Below, piece by piece: positions 10,208 to 21,850 of a stretch of 64,000 nucleotides of DNA; position 1 is the first letter of the stretch, and the number at the start of each line of letters is the position of its first letter. Both the position numbers and the translations under genes were made by a program. Origin of the DNA: Podospora bellae-mahoneyi (taxonomy: Eukaryota > Ascomycota > Sordariomycetes > Sordariales > Podosporaceae); NCBI RefSeq assembly GCF_035222275.1, contig NW_026946359.1:5394001-5458000 (forward strand), in the 5' to 3' direction. The notes below the pieces were generated by a model. It worked only from the letters and a program-made list of their open reading frames with translations. It searched no databases and was not told the origin of the DNA.

Positions 10208-11643
10208 GGCTGGGGGTCGCTTTGAGAAATCGTAATGTCCGCATGGTCTTTCTCCATGAAAATAAATATTCAGGAAAGAGAGTCTAATCAATCTTAGACC
10301 ACCCCCGCTGCAGGGTCTGGTTTCACATTTGGAGTTTGGAAGCTGACGTGCAGTGCGGGGGAGATTTATGACGGCAGTTGTCTCCGTCGCATCCTTCCCA
10401 TAGCTAGCTTTTTGCTTGGAGATTCAAGAACTGATAATAGAAATGAGATGATGGTACTAATGTTCTCCACTTCAAATGCAAATGCTTAGGGAGAACTTTG
10501 AGTGATACGCTGGATTCAGGAAATCATCGGGCCCAGGCTATTCAGTTTCGACAAGTCTTCAAGTTCTGTCGACTGGACTGGAGCGAGATCAAAGTCCAGT
10601 AGTAGATATCAAACTTTTGCTTATAATTAGAATACCCCTGGCTTCTCAGTATGTCAACATTGCCATTTTTCTGATATGGATCGTGTTATGGAGACTTGTG
10701 TAGTAGCAAGGGGAGAAAACAGAACCAAGACCACAACACTAACATGTGGTCAGTGCCTTCCAGGCTCTGGTAGAATTATGTCAGCATCCCTGCTGCTCTG
10801 TTTGTGACCCTGTGAATCGGCACGTGGCAGGCAGCGGTCCTCGTGAAAGGGACTGGGACAGAATGCTTGGTGCCGCAGTCGTGCACCAGCCAAGCAATGC
10901 TCTGTTGCGGCAGTTTGGGGTCAGGACAGGGCCGTAGACAAGATCCTCCGTGCCTTCCCATCAATAGGAGCGCCGCTAACCTCGAACGGGAAACGGAGTC
11001 GTCCCACCCCCACCGCTCACCGAGGATTTTGCGGGTGGGATTGGGCAGGCTCGACGGGCCTAGTTGGCGGCCTGCCCGCCCAGACGGCGGACCGCACATG
11101 CACAGGCTGAGATGCCTGGGGCTGCTGTTTTCTCTGTCGGCTGAGGACTCCGGCGGGTTTCGTCAAACGTTTTCGTTGCAGGTTGGAAAGTTTTCTTCAT
11201 CCAATTCCCCTCCACTCACCCAGTGACCACCTGGAACCGCCGTTTGAGCACATGACATCACAACCCAAAAGTAATCCCAACAACTTGTCTTCTAATTAGT
11301 CTCCTCAGGTGAATGGGGTAGTTGTTGACCTGGGGCCACCCGTCACGGAAGGGAGAACCGGGCGGACCTACCGGCGGCAGTGGCTTCAGCAGGCCGTCCA
11401 CGCTTCTCCGTTCCGCCCACCAACCCCACAGCACACTCCACGGTTGACGCGTGCTTGCGACAATCGCAACATTGTGTACGATCTGTCTCACTGTTGGTAA
11501 TACCTTAATCTGACGGCGTATCGCTGTGCGGGCAATGGGTAAGTCACTCGTTAGATTACATTAAGGGAGTGCAATCATGCTAATCCCTTCGCGTTTCATT
11601 TCGTCCAGACGGTCACCACTATGCGTCCAATCTCCCGCTCGGG
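10208..11643. other. Divergent upstream region, no supported gene
   Basis: The interval lies between two divergently transcribed genes and should contain both promoters. Overlapping frames of 60-127 residues on both strands show no domain. A GTAAGT at about 11539 and a CAG at about 11610 would fit a 5' UTR intron of the rightward regulator, but this is unproven. Confidence 0.4.
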
Positions 11644-14600
11644 ATGGGTGTCCAGACAAGTGATGCCAGGCTAGGCTTTGGTCATCTTTCGATCCAGGGT
11701 GGACCTATCGGTATGGACGCTGCGGGTGACCCAATGGACCTCGACATGGACTTCGATGAAATGTCGTGGGCCATTGATTTCAACTCACCCATCAATCACA
11801 TTGACCCCCAGCAGCTCCACTCGTTCGAAGTGAACCCGAATTATCATCCACCGAACGGGCTTCCCTATGACTACCTCTTTGCCGAAGACGAAGGTTACTT
11901 TCCTCCCTTTAACCCGCCCTTACCCAACATCAACCACAGGCCTCCTGAGGATGGGTCACACGACCTTGCCAGGGAGCGTCTTCGCAAGCAACTGTCCCTG
12001 CTGTCAAAGGGATGGTGCGGAGACGAGATTCGATTCAAGAATGTCGACCCGGCCAAGGCTGTCATCTTGCATACACTGGCTATTGAGTTGGGGTTGGAGT
12101 ACAACCACAACGTCCGTAGTCAAGAAGTACTGATTTCACGCTTCGAACCCACCCAACTTCCATCCGGGCCGCGGCCTTCGTCTGGGCGTTTATCCACTTC
12201 ACCCCCCCGCGCATCTGTGGAACTAAACGCCGTCAGCTGCCTTCCTGGCGAATCTGCATTTTCACTATCTCACTTTCAATCGCCTCAGCTCCCACACTTT
12301 GATGTAAGGGCAGCTGTTGCACCTATCCAAGAAGCACCATTACAACAACCACAACCCGACTCCATAGTTGCCAAGCCTCACCAAGCGCTATCACGTCATC
12401 CGAGCCGCAGCGAGCGTATCACTGACTCGATCAGCAAGCATGTCTCGACCCTCAAGGCTTCCGTTGCCAAGGGTGGGAGACGTGGACCGCTCACAGAGAA
12501 CGGCCGACGAGGTATGAGAGAGTTGGAGACAGTGGGCGGCGCTTGTTGGAGATGCAAAGTCCTGCGTCGCAAGTGTGACCCTGGCACCCCATGTCGGTGT
12601 TGCCTGCAATTGGAAAGCGTTGCCATGCCCAACCTGGGGGAAGACGCACCATTGTGGCCTTCGATAGGATGTCGCCGTGGACCTCTTGGCAATTCCCTTC
12701 CTACGCAGCTTCTTTGTCCCCTTCAGAGCCTGGAATGTCATCTAGCTTCAAGCAACAGCAGCCGCCGTTGCCGTTCAGTAGATCTTGCTGAAAGATGCCT
12801 ACTATCAGCCGAAAGTCAGCGGTTGGCAGATATGAAAGCCGTCTTTGAAGGGGCATCGGACAAGCTGTCAATCTGTGATTTCGGGCTGAAAGCCTCCTTT
12901 TATGCATTCATTGATGCAGGTCGTTACCGTGATAGGGACTCTCTACACCAACAGAATACGCCCTGTGATGGGAACCCTGTGACCTATGCCGAGCTAATTG
13001 CCATCATTGCCTGGGAGCTGTCCGAGAACAACGCTCTGCTGGGGTCGTTGCTTGAAATCAAGTCTTGGGAGAACTTCATGGGGATGCTGGAGACAGCCTG
13101 CATCTACGAGTCCGAGGTTGGCCAGGTAGGCTGATTGACGTCTAACTGAGACATATCAGAGCTAACAGGGTTATACAGACGTCGGTAGTCTTCCTCTCCA
13201 TGGTGTGTTTGAGACACTGTCTGGAAGGACTTCGACTCCACTCAGCACAGCTCTTGGTCCCCACGGCTCATGACGACTGCAGCAGTGGTGACTGCCAGGT
13301 CGACTGCATTCGCAATCTCTACCGTCAGGTTACGGCGTACGTCGATGAGCTTTCTGCTGTCATGTTTAACAAGGAGAACATGAGAGACCGAAGGTGGTGG
13401 CTGTCAACCTTCTACAGCCTATGCATTCAAAGCTATGTCCGTCATGCATTAATTGCTATTGAGAAGCAGCTACGATTCAAGCCAACGGATGACGTGCCGG
13501 CCGAAGATCTATCGACTACACAGTATCTGCATTTAGCAGCGTTATTGTTCACGGCTGCCTCGGCGAAGTATGACCCACTCATTGGTGGACGCCTTCAATA
13601 TGCGTTGACAGACAACTCGGTCATTCCTGAGACTTCAGTCCCCGAACTTGCCCATTCATCTGCCCGTGTGGCTTTCGAGGTGGATCAGTGGGCCAGTAAT
13701 GGAATCCGGACTTCATATCAATTTCTGAGAAAGCTGTTGCAGATCGGCAGTCTTGACTTTGTCGAACAACAAGTCAAATGCCAAGGCCAGCATCTGGATG
13801 TATCTGGCCACAAGAAGACTTCGTCTGTTGGATCGGCATCTGTGCATTCCATGCCATCCCCCATCTCACCAAATGACGGCGCTTTTACAACATCGACACG
13901 ATCCTCTCGCATCTACTTACAAAGGAACTCCATCGATAGCAGATTCTCAGCACAGCCATCTACCATCTTCTCGTCCAATCTTAGCTCCGACAGTCTGGCT
14001 CAGACGTTATCGACGGCACACACAAGCTTATATGAGCCTTCCATCCTGACCAATCCGCGATATTCAGCTGTAATTGGGGAGGTTGATCTGGATATGGTTG
14101 TCAGTGAAGGGGAGGGACTCGAGCCAGAAGAGATTTTGAAGTTCGTGTGCGAATGTTGCCCACGAGGGCCACGCCACTTCCGAACATACGAGGAGCTATC
14201 GTGAGTATCTCAGCTTTGCATGTGACAAGCCAACTTCTAACCGCGCACCAGTGCACATGAAGCCGAAAAGCCCCATCTATGCACCAACGCGCAGTGCAAG
14301 AAACGCTTCAAGTCACCCACCGAAGCCGAAAGACACATCAATGCTATCCATCTAAAATCTGAATCATGGTCCTGCAAAGCTCTCACGCATCCGCTGCTAG
14401 CCTTTCATATGGAAATATTCCCTAATGGGGCGGTGTGGGATGTGTGCGGGTTCTGTGGCGGTGGCTTTGCTCGAAAGACCTCGGCGATAAAAGACGAAAC
14501 GTTACCATCTACAGCGGAAACTTCAACGAAGGCAGATGCAGAAAGTATTGAGAGAGACGAAGCAGAACTCATCTCCCACATGGAAAGAGTTCACAAGTTT

Positions 14601-14750
14601 GGGGAGTGCGATCAGGAGAAGCATTTCTACAGGGCTGATAATTTCAGACAGCATTTGAGGAATACACATATTGCGAAGCCAGGGAAGTGGTTGAAGGTTT
14701 TGGAGGGGGTGTGCAAGATTGGAAAGGATGGGCCACAAGGGGCGGTATAG
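11644..14750 (+). CDS. Large regulator with Zn2Cys6-like centre and C2H2-like C-terminus
   Basis: Exons 11644-13125, 13179-14200 and 14252-14750 join in frame across 53- and 51-bp introns to 1000 residues. The N-terminus is acidic (DPMDLDMDFDEM), like an activation domain. At about residues 301-345 a cluster begins GGACWRCKVLRRKCDPGTPC, then RCC and, after a spacer, WPSIGCRRGPL; this is an atypical zinc cluster that recurs in large fungal regulators. The middle is helical and uncharacterised. The C-terminus has several zinc-finger-like units: FVCECCPRGPRHFRTYEELS, CTNAQCKKRFKSPTEAERH followed by INAIH, CGFCGGGF with HMERVH, and HLRNTH. DNA binding and nuclear location are likely; targets are unknown. 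An upstream start cannot be excluded. Confidence 0.85.
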
Positions 14751-15532
14751 GCGATGGTTTGGAGTTTTTTAGGTGATACCTGGAGTGTGGTCATCCTCTC
14801 GGTTTGATTATACCATTTTGCGAGTCATTTCTTTTCATGATGATGAGACTTAAAGTCAGAGTTTGGGGTATAGGTGGGATCTCTTAGAGATATAGCGGCG
14901 TTTTTATGCTTGAAGTAGTGATGGATGGGATGGGATGGCTCAGGCTGCCCTGGGAAATTAATCTTTGCTCTGGTTCCACACCTTTTCATCACTTTATAGT
15001 AAGTGGGAAGAAAGAGGAGCCGGTCTTATTACACTTGGCTTCAGAACTCCGTTGGCTGAGTACTTGTGATCAGTAGCGACTGGCCCATCTGAAACACAAC
15101 TCGAGCGGTTTCTGCCCTTCATTGACACACAGGAAAACAATACTTTTTCATGGACCATAGAAAAGTCGTCAAGCTTCACTTTCCATGTTAATTCTACATC
15201 TCCCCCGCCAAGGCATCATCCAACTCAGACTCTAGGTATGGAATGCTACCTCGGGGATCTCCGCTGGCGAGATACCTATGAGATCGTCCACTTGGACGAG
15301 TATGTCTGAGACTTCCGAATTCACTGGCAGTGGCTGGGAGGTTGTGTTACCAATGCATTTCGTGCGTTGTGATTGGCGGCGGTCAAAGACAGGGCCCGAC
15401 TTGACCAGGAGGACACCGAGACACAGTCTTTTATCAGAGCATCTTTGACATCCCACAACAACTCGCAGCATTTTTATTTGGTAATATTATAGACTATGTC
15501 ATGAGCAGAGACCAAAGCTCGTACATGTAGCA
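14751..15532. other. Downstream/intergenic region with short unexplained frames
   Basis: Two short leftward frames (15179-14994 and 15471-15232) are composition-wise protein-like, the latter with LPVNSEVSDILVQVDDLIGI, but no splice joining them to a recognisable protein was found. They may be exons of a small unrecognised gene or chance. Confidence 0.3.
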
Positions 15533-16075
15533 GTGAGCTTTGTCTACAGTTGCTTCGTGTTCGACTACAAACTTGGCCAAGGATGGAAGGTGTACCACCA
15601 AGCACAAAGCTGTCGGATATCCCTGTGGCAGATCCGAACAGTGGCATACCTACAAATCTTATCAACCCACCCATATCTTCTCACTGCTGTACAGGTGGTT
15701 GGCATCACATTATGCGTCACCTCTCTGACGTTTGTTCTTGCTCGGATCATGGTGGGGCATCGGTCAAAACGCCAGTTCGGCCTCGGTGATGGCAAGCACC
15801 TTGCCTACCAACCAACCGACCTTCATCCCCAGTACAGTGATTGACCCCGACAACGCGAAGTATCCGTCACCATCGCCCGGATATTCGCCGCAGTATACAC
15901 GGGCGTCTGCTCCTCTCGTATGCTCCCCCCTCGCTACCCTTTTCCATCCTTCGAACACCCCAGGAGCTAATCGATCGAACCCCTCAACCAAGTAAGCGAA
16001 GGCGCAATGCGACACGCCTGGGACACACCCCTAACCAACTTCGGATCAGTCTACCTCAAAGTTAGTTTTGGGAAT
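15533..16075 (+). pseudogene. Relic of a SAT4/Pth11-type integral membrane protein
   Basis: Pieces with the order seen at the start of fungal Pth11/SAT4-family seven-helix proteins lie in two frames. They are a leader IPVADPNSGIPTNLINPP, a hydrophobic helix LLTAVQVVGITLCVTSLTFV ending in ARIMVGHRSKRQFGLGD (family form: helix, then R-x-Y-x-R and FGLDD), and EGAMRHAWDTPLTNF, like the GGGxHxWD loop. The leader and the helix are in different frames and the later helices were not found, so the gene looks truncated and broken. Assignment rests on pattern memory only. Confidence 0.4.
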
Positions 16076-16776
16076 TTCTCGATTGAGGAGGGGAGCGTGG
16101 TGGCGTCGGGTGGGAGGGATCGGTTGTGTGGGGGTGATGCTGAGTCTGGTTCTCATCTTCAAGGGTGCAATAAGATTGATCATGCGGGTGGAGGAGATTT
16201 GTATGGAGGGGAAGGGATACAACAGAGCGTAGTTGTTGAGGTGAGCTGTATTAGGGTCGGTGGTGGTAATGGGAAGATTGGGGGTAGGGTTGAGCGGGAA
16301 TCTTGATAGATACGGTGTCTCCCTCTCGATGACAAAGGACCTTGGAAACGATGTCATGGAAGCATGCCAGCTTTAGAGAATGGAATACAGACGGTAAATA
16401 CGGTAGCGAGAGGCTTGAGGGGTTGAAGGCTGTCAGTGGGAAGCATGATCCTGAGTGTATGTTTCAGAAAGGCGTGTCGAGCGGGTTCAAGCTCGTTTGA
16501 TGACTTGGATGCAGAGGAAATCAGAGCGATTGGATAGCCAAATTAACACAGCCCCTATGTTTCCAGTTTACAAGGTAGTTTAACGACCAGCCGAAGGGCA
16601 CGCGTAACCAACAATTCCTCAATGGGACATATTTAGAAGTGAATATATACAGCCAAAGTAATTCCCAACCAAACCCCCTTCATGCAACCCCGTCTTTATG
16701 CAAGTATTGTCACTCAATGTCTCCCCTTCTCTATTCTTTGGTATCTCTCTCACATCATCGCCATCTCACCGCAGAC
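16076..16776. other. No supported gene
   Basis: Only short overlapping frames are seen. The right part should be 3' UTR of the leftward LPMO gene, which ends at 16777. Confidence 0.4.
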
Positions 16777-17710
16777 TTAGACGCATTGGTGGTAGTAAGC
16801 GTTCTGGGTGTTGCAGGTAGAGCCAGCAGCGCAAGTGGTGCAGCCAGTCCACCCGTTACCACCGCACTGTCCCCACTTGGCAACGGCGCAGCCAGCGGGC
16901 TGGGTGGCGACGGGAGCACGGGTAGAGGTGACGAGAGTGGTGGTGGGCTGGGGCTGGGGCTCAACGGGGGAGCTGCCACCGCCGTTGGAGCCGCAAGAGA
17001 AGACGGATGGGCCGGGGACGGTGTAGGAGTTGAAGTTGCTGTAGATGTTGGCGGTGTAGCCGGGGTCGGTGGCCTTGAAGGCACCGGGGATAGCAACACC
17101 GGATGGGTTCACGCTGCCGCCACCAGTGACCTTGATCTGGGCGCAGGAGATGTAAAACTGGGGAGTACCGGCGGGGTATGGGTTGTGGATGCCAAGGGAC
17201 TGGATGCGGAGAAGGTACTCTCCGTCGGTGATGCAGCTGGGAAGCTGAGCAGTGTAGGAACCAGCGAGAGTCCACTGGCCACCGGGGAAGGTCGCGCCCC
17301 AGTCCTTGATCTTGAACCAGGTGCCGCTGCCGTCGTAGCTGGAAGCTGAGCCTGGGGCCTTGCTGAGGTAAACGGAGACAGGACCCTGGTGGTAGACTAT
17401 GGGGTGTTAGACAAAGCATAAATGGTTTGGCTGATGAAGATGACATACCAGGAGTGTCCAAGTGGAAGGTGAAAGAGTCCCCAGCACGGACGGTCACGGT
17501 CTGAGTGTTGGCACCGCTGGCACCACCCTCGTTACACCTGAGGTCGTTGGAGCTGAGGTCGGTCACAGGGCTGTTATAGTTGGTATTTTGACGGATGTAC
17601 TGGAACACGCCGTGCTTGGTGCTGCCGGTCGAGAGCTGCTGGAAGATGTAGTGGGCCGAAACCTCGCTGACAGCCAGCGAAAGGGCGGCAACGCTCAAGA
17701 GTCCCTTCAT
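16777..17710 (-). CDS. AA9 lytic polysaccharide monooxygenase with C-terminal CBM1
   Basis: Exons 17710-17449 and 17396-16777 flank a 52-bp intron and give 293 residues. A signal peptide [19 protein letters not shown] is cleaved before His, so the mature protein starts HYIFQQL, supplying the His1 of the copper histidine brace. The second copper His is in [13 protein letters not shown] and the axial Tyr in [10 protein letters not shown] Pro/Thr linker (EPQPQPTTT) leads to a family 1 cellulose-binding module, from [15 protein letters not shown] to YYHQC. AA9 enzymes oxidatively cleave cellulose outside the cell. The length is normal and all key residues are present, so the gene should be functional. 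The in-frame ATG at 17806 upstream would spoil the signal peptide and was not chosen. Confidence 0.97.
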
Positions 17711-19608
17711 GGTGATGGTTGAGGATGGTGTTTGGACGAAACTGGTTTGGCGGTTTCTTTGGCCAACTTGACACAGCTTGAAGAGAAAAAAGAGCCCGAG
17801 AACCACGCCTGGAGACAGCCTCCTCTTATGTCCGCCAGCTCACAGCCCAAACCGGGCAGGTGGCAGCGGCAATAGAGTGATACGTCAGTCCTTGGTGGTC
17901 TTGTCCTTCGTGGAGGTTCCATTTCCGGCACCTGAAGTGGGATTCCTGTTCCATGTGTCCATCGCCAAATCCAGCGGCCCGGGAACCGAAGGTCACTTGA
18001 GCTGGCCCATTTGATATTGGCTTGTCCATCAACCCGGGCAAGGCGCGGATAGTGGCGTCCGGCTTCTCAAAAAGGTGTTATCCCCAAATTAGTTGGGCCA
18101 ATAGGGTGTATTGGTTGCATTTAACCATTGCAATGTCACTGTAGTTATGCACCCCACAACAGCGAGCCCGGAATCTGTGAACCGATTGTCAGGGGGCTCT
18201 GTCATGCGACATGGATTCGGGACGATCAGCCGCCGAGAGATTTTTGACTGTTTTGCAAAAGAGGCCCGATTACCATGCCGCCTTCTGGACCGTCGTTTCA
18301 TTCTGGATCGAGCTATCCAAGATTGTTTGTTTTCATCGTGACAGGATGCGGTATTGCGGTCTCGAGTGCCGACGTGGACCAGGGAAACATCGACCTGAGT
18401 AGGGTTACGTCACTGGCGAGGCTAGGCGAGGAGGGCAATATATTCCAGTCTCATGGCGTGGATATGCGCGCATAGTGCTCAGCGCCAGGATTGTTCGAGA
18501 AACGTGAAGTTAATATCGTCCCGCTCATTGAAGAATGCACTTGAGACACGAGAAAGATTGGAGTGTCCAACGTCAAGGCCAGGAAGAAGGATGCGAGGGA
18601 GTCAGAAAGACAAGACCAAGAGTGTTGGGAGACAAGGGTACAAACGGTCGTGTGGTGGAGCTCTTGGCATCGCGTTGGTTACACTAGAGTAGGTAGTCCG
18701 AAGCGCATCAATCACAGTGAAGGAAGGTAGCTTTTTGATGCCAACAGGCGAATGGTCCCCAGTGTATTTTGGAACGGTTGGGATTTGCGTTGAAGTGTGG
18801 GATTTCCTTGTGGCATGCACGAGGGAGGTTGGCTTTGATTGGTGAAAAAGCCCTCGGCATGCCAAAAAGGGAAACTCAATTTGAGAAGTGGGACGGATGA
18901 GTCCACTTATTCTTGCGCCTCAGACCACATGTCAACGCTATTTCGAACCCGCCCGGTTGTGAAAGCTATTCATGAGATGTAGTGAAAGACATAGCATACT
19001 CGGAATTAATAGCGTCTTGCCTCTGTTGTCTTGACCTCAGAGTGAAATGCAACCAAAATATCAAAAGTAATCACTGTTTGGGTTTGGAACTTGTTTGATA
19101 CCATGGGCTTGGAAATAAACTTCACATACTGACCACATCTTGTTCGCCACCATTGCCACAAAGTCATGAGGCTGAAGAAAAGTATCACAGCGTGGGTGTC
19201 AAGGCTTCAGACGCAAAACTTTTTTCTGAGGTTAACATGATTCACCCCCCCCCCCCTAAAAAAAAGCCATGTCCAAGATAGAGCCACCCAACATGTCGTC
19301 AATTCTCCTTGCCTACAATCATCCTCCTGATTCAACATCAAATCATCGTCCCATCATGTGGCCCAGTCACTCGGGTCCAGAGCAGAAGGAAGCCTCAGAA
19401 GTAGTTGTTTATTTGTGAGCATTCATCCGAACTCACCAACTTCAGAAAGAGCAACCCAAATCCTCTGCCTTGGTGGACCTGGTGACCAAAGCCTTGAGAG
19501 CAACTCGATGGGCGAGTGAATGGGAAACACAGAATATATCCTCAAATAAGGCCTTACCTCTGGACTGTCCCTATACTTTTTCAAATACAGTCCTCGCTGC
19601 TACAGATC
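17711..19608. other. Divergent upstream region, no supported gene
   Basis: A 1.9-kb gap between the LPMO and the next rightward gene. Frames are all under 130 residues, overlap, and lack domains. A homopolymer pair C13/A9 lies at about 19246-19267. A short rightward frame at 19470-19853 overlaps the next gene out of frame. Confidence 0.4.
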
Positions 19609-20688
19609 ATGATGGCACAATCAACTTCGGTACAACCGCCGGGTCGAAACCTCATGAACAAAGCATACGAGCTTTACGAGAAGCTCGAAGAGTCCAACGC
19701 CATACCCGAAGTCTGTGCCAGCATCACCAATTCCGCGTGGGACCTTTGCAATTTAGCGACAAACACCACCCGATCACCTTCAAAACCCGCTCCTGGCCGT
19801 GCCGAGATAACCAACTGGCTCCAAAGTCTAGCCAGCTGGGAAGACGAGGCTGACGACATCCCGAACCTAGACACAATGGCGACCTCCCCCAGAGCAACAA
19901 CCCCTGACAGCCAAAGATTTGTCTCTGGATACCAAGCCGTCCGTCTCCTCCTCCTCTCCTGGAAAAACGACCACCCCCAAGCCATCAACCGCACAAAGAT
20001 AATGCGCAACCTCGAGGACCTCTTCCGCGACACCTACAACTTCGTTGTCTACTCCTACCAATTCCAGCAACCCACCAACCCAGCCGAAACCATCGACAGC
20101 GCCTTCTTCAGCTGGCTCATGACCAACAACTTCCTCCTCAACATCAACCCAAAAAACCACAAAGAACTCGTGATCATCATATACGATGGAGTCACTGGCA
20201 AAGATACCTCCAACAACCTCCGTCTCTACAACCCCCAGAACCCAACCCGAAACTCCCTCCTCTGGGACCCCAATCTCCAAACCCGCTTCGTCCAAGCCCC
20301 CTTCGATACCCTCCAAATCTTTAATGCAACTTACCAACCTCCCAACCAACCCGTTCGCAACTCAAGCGGAACCAACCTAGTCCTCGCCGCCAGCGACAAG
20401 GATATTTCCAAAAGCAACAACTGGCAGCTTCTCTTACTCGAGGCTTTGTATGCAGCCCTTCTCCCCACCAACGGCCCACTTTCTCTCGGCGCCATTCTCG
20501 AACGTATCAGAGTGGCTTATCAGGAGAAAAACCTGAAAGAAGTGAGCATGCCCAATATTGTTAGGCTTTCTTCCGATGGTGGCGATACCGAATTAAACAT
20601 CGCCCCGTTGGAGGGGACAGATAAAGATGGGTGGGTGGTGCTGTCGCATCATGACTATTGGTCTCAGAGGCAGGGCGGTGGGAGGTGA
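19609..20688 (+). CDS. Caspase-fold-like protein lacking recognisable catalytic residues
   Basis: A single exon from the first of two adjacent ATGs (19609, 19612) gives 359 residues; the frame is open further upstream to 19516. No enzyme motif is intact. The order of elements resembles fungal caspase-like (C14) proteins found near NLR and HET genes. A strand KELVIIIYDGVTG sits where the family has a hydrophobic strand ending AGHG. FDTLQIFNATYQ sits where the family has a strand ending DCC. GTNLVLAASDKDISKSNNWQ is followed by LLLLEALYAALL and GPLSLGAILERI, like the later strand and helix. Thus both catalytic His and Cys appear replaced. If this homology is right, it is a pseudo-enzyme, perhaps a regulator or scaffold. 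The homology is by pattern only and needs a profile search. Confidence 0.6.
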   Translation: MMAQSTSVQPPGRNLMNKAYELYEKLEESNAIPEVCASITNSAWDLCNLATNTTRSPSKPAPGRAEITNWLQSLASWEDEADDIPNLDTMATSPRATTPDSQRFVSGYQAVRLLLLSWKNDHPQAINRTKIMRNLEDLFRDTYNFVVYSYQFQQPTNPAETIDSAFFSWLMTNNFLLNINPKNHKELVIIIYDGVTGKDTSNNLRLYNPQNPTRNSLLWDPNLQTRFVQAPFDTLQIFNATYQPPNQPVRNSSGTNLVLAASDKDISKSNNWQLLLLEALYAALLPTNGPLSLGAILERIRVAYQEKNLKEVSMPNIVRLSSDGGDTELNIAPLEGTDKDGWVVLSHHDYWSQRQGGGR

Positions 20689-20778
20689 AAGAAATTTGGT
20701 AGTCTATTGTAAGGTTGTGCTAGAATGTAAAAGAACCGTGTAATTAGGTGATAATAGAATGATACCCCCGGTTTAGCC

Positions 20779-21850
20779 TCAAGCATATCGATTCGACACC
20801 CCCGGCAACTCAGCAGACACCTGCGGGCCGTAATGTGCCAGTTCCGCTGACCCAGGTGTCGCTGCTCCATGATGTGCCTGATCCCAATCCCGCCCACTTC
20901 GCAGTTCCATCGCGTTCTGGTATTGTTGTTGCTGCTGCTGCTGCTTGTGCCATTCCTGAAGATACGGAGAGGGTTGCTGCTGTGACGGATCGAGAAAAGG
21001 TGCCACCGGCTCGACCAAAGCCCTCTTGGTCTTGTGGAGTTTCCAAATCAGCCATGCAATAACTGAGACCATTATGACAACACTAGCTGCACCCACGCCA
21101 ATACCGACCTGCGCTGCTACGGGAAGCCCGCCTCCTGATGATGAGGACGAAGGTGCTGGGTCTTGGCCTGAGCCCCCTGTTGAGCCATCTCTCGTTGAGC
21201 CGCCCGGCGAGCCGTTGTCGCCCGATCCAGTCTCCTTTGGGCCACTGGCATTTGTCGCTGTGGTCGGACTAGGTTCGAAGGACGGCGTTGAGGGTTTAGT
21301 TGTCGTCGAAGTGGAACTCGAACTCGAAACCTGAGCCAAAGGCGTGTAAACCCCCTCGCTGGAATCCCAAAGAGCCAACGTGACCGGCCTCGGCGGCATA
21401 ACCTCGAATCGCCCTATCCCATCATCGCAGCACCTCCCAGTCTCTGTCTTCTCGCAACAAAACGACGTGTCTTTGTCTGTGACATTGGAGCATGATATCA
21501 GGTTTGCTCCCCCGCCGCCGACATCTATTCCTTCGGTGTTAGCCCTTACCAGTCCAAAAATAACACACCAGGGTGAACGAACTCATGCAAAAAGAGGCGC
21601 ACTCTGGCGAATTCCAGTTTCGATCAGTGCATGTCCCCCTGATAATCTTCCCATCCGGAGCCTGGCACATCTTGTTCGACAGACAGGCCCGCCCATACGA
21701 CCCCCCTTTAAAACAGCACATGCTGTCCTCTGCTTCGGGGTGACATGGCGTGTCGGTCGTGGCCTCAACACCGTTGGGGTAGTAGCACTTTTTGGCGGCC
21801 CACGATAACTGCACAAGGCCCATGCAGGCAACTGCCGTGTGTAACCTCAT
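20779..21850 (-). CDS. Cys-rich single-pass membrane protein with Ser/Thr-rich stalk (sensor-like)
   Basis: Exons 21850-21583 and 21524-20779 join across a 58-bp intron (GTTCGT donor, GCTAAC branch) to 337 residues. The start gives a signal peptide ending LVQLSWA before KKCYYPNG. The exterior has about ten cysteines in short groups (MCCFKGG, ACLSNKMC, ECASFC, SFCCEKTE, GRCCDDG). A Ser/Thr/Gly-rich stalk follows, then a membrane helix VGIGVGAASVVIMVSVIAWL with the basic stop-transfer KLHKTKR. The cytosolic tail is Gln-rich, with a run of seven Gln coded at about 20922-20942. This layout recalls fungal WSC/Mid2-like surface sensors, but the Cys pattern is not that of WSC. The function is unknown. 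An upstream ATG at 21973 is in frame and less likely. Confidence 0.82.
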
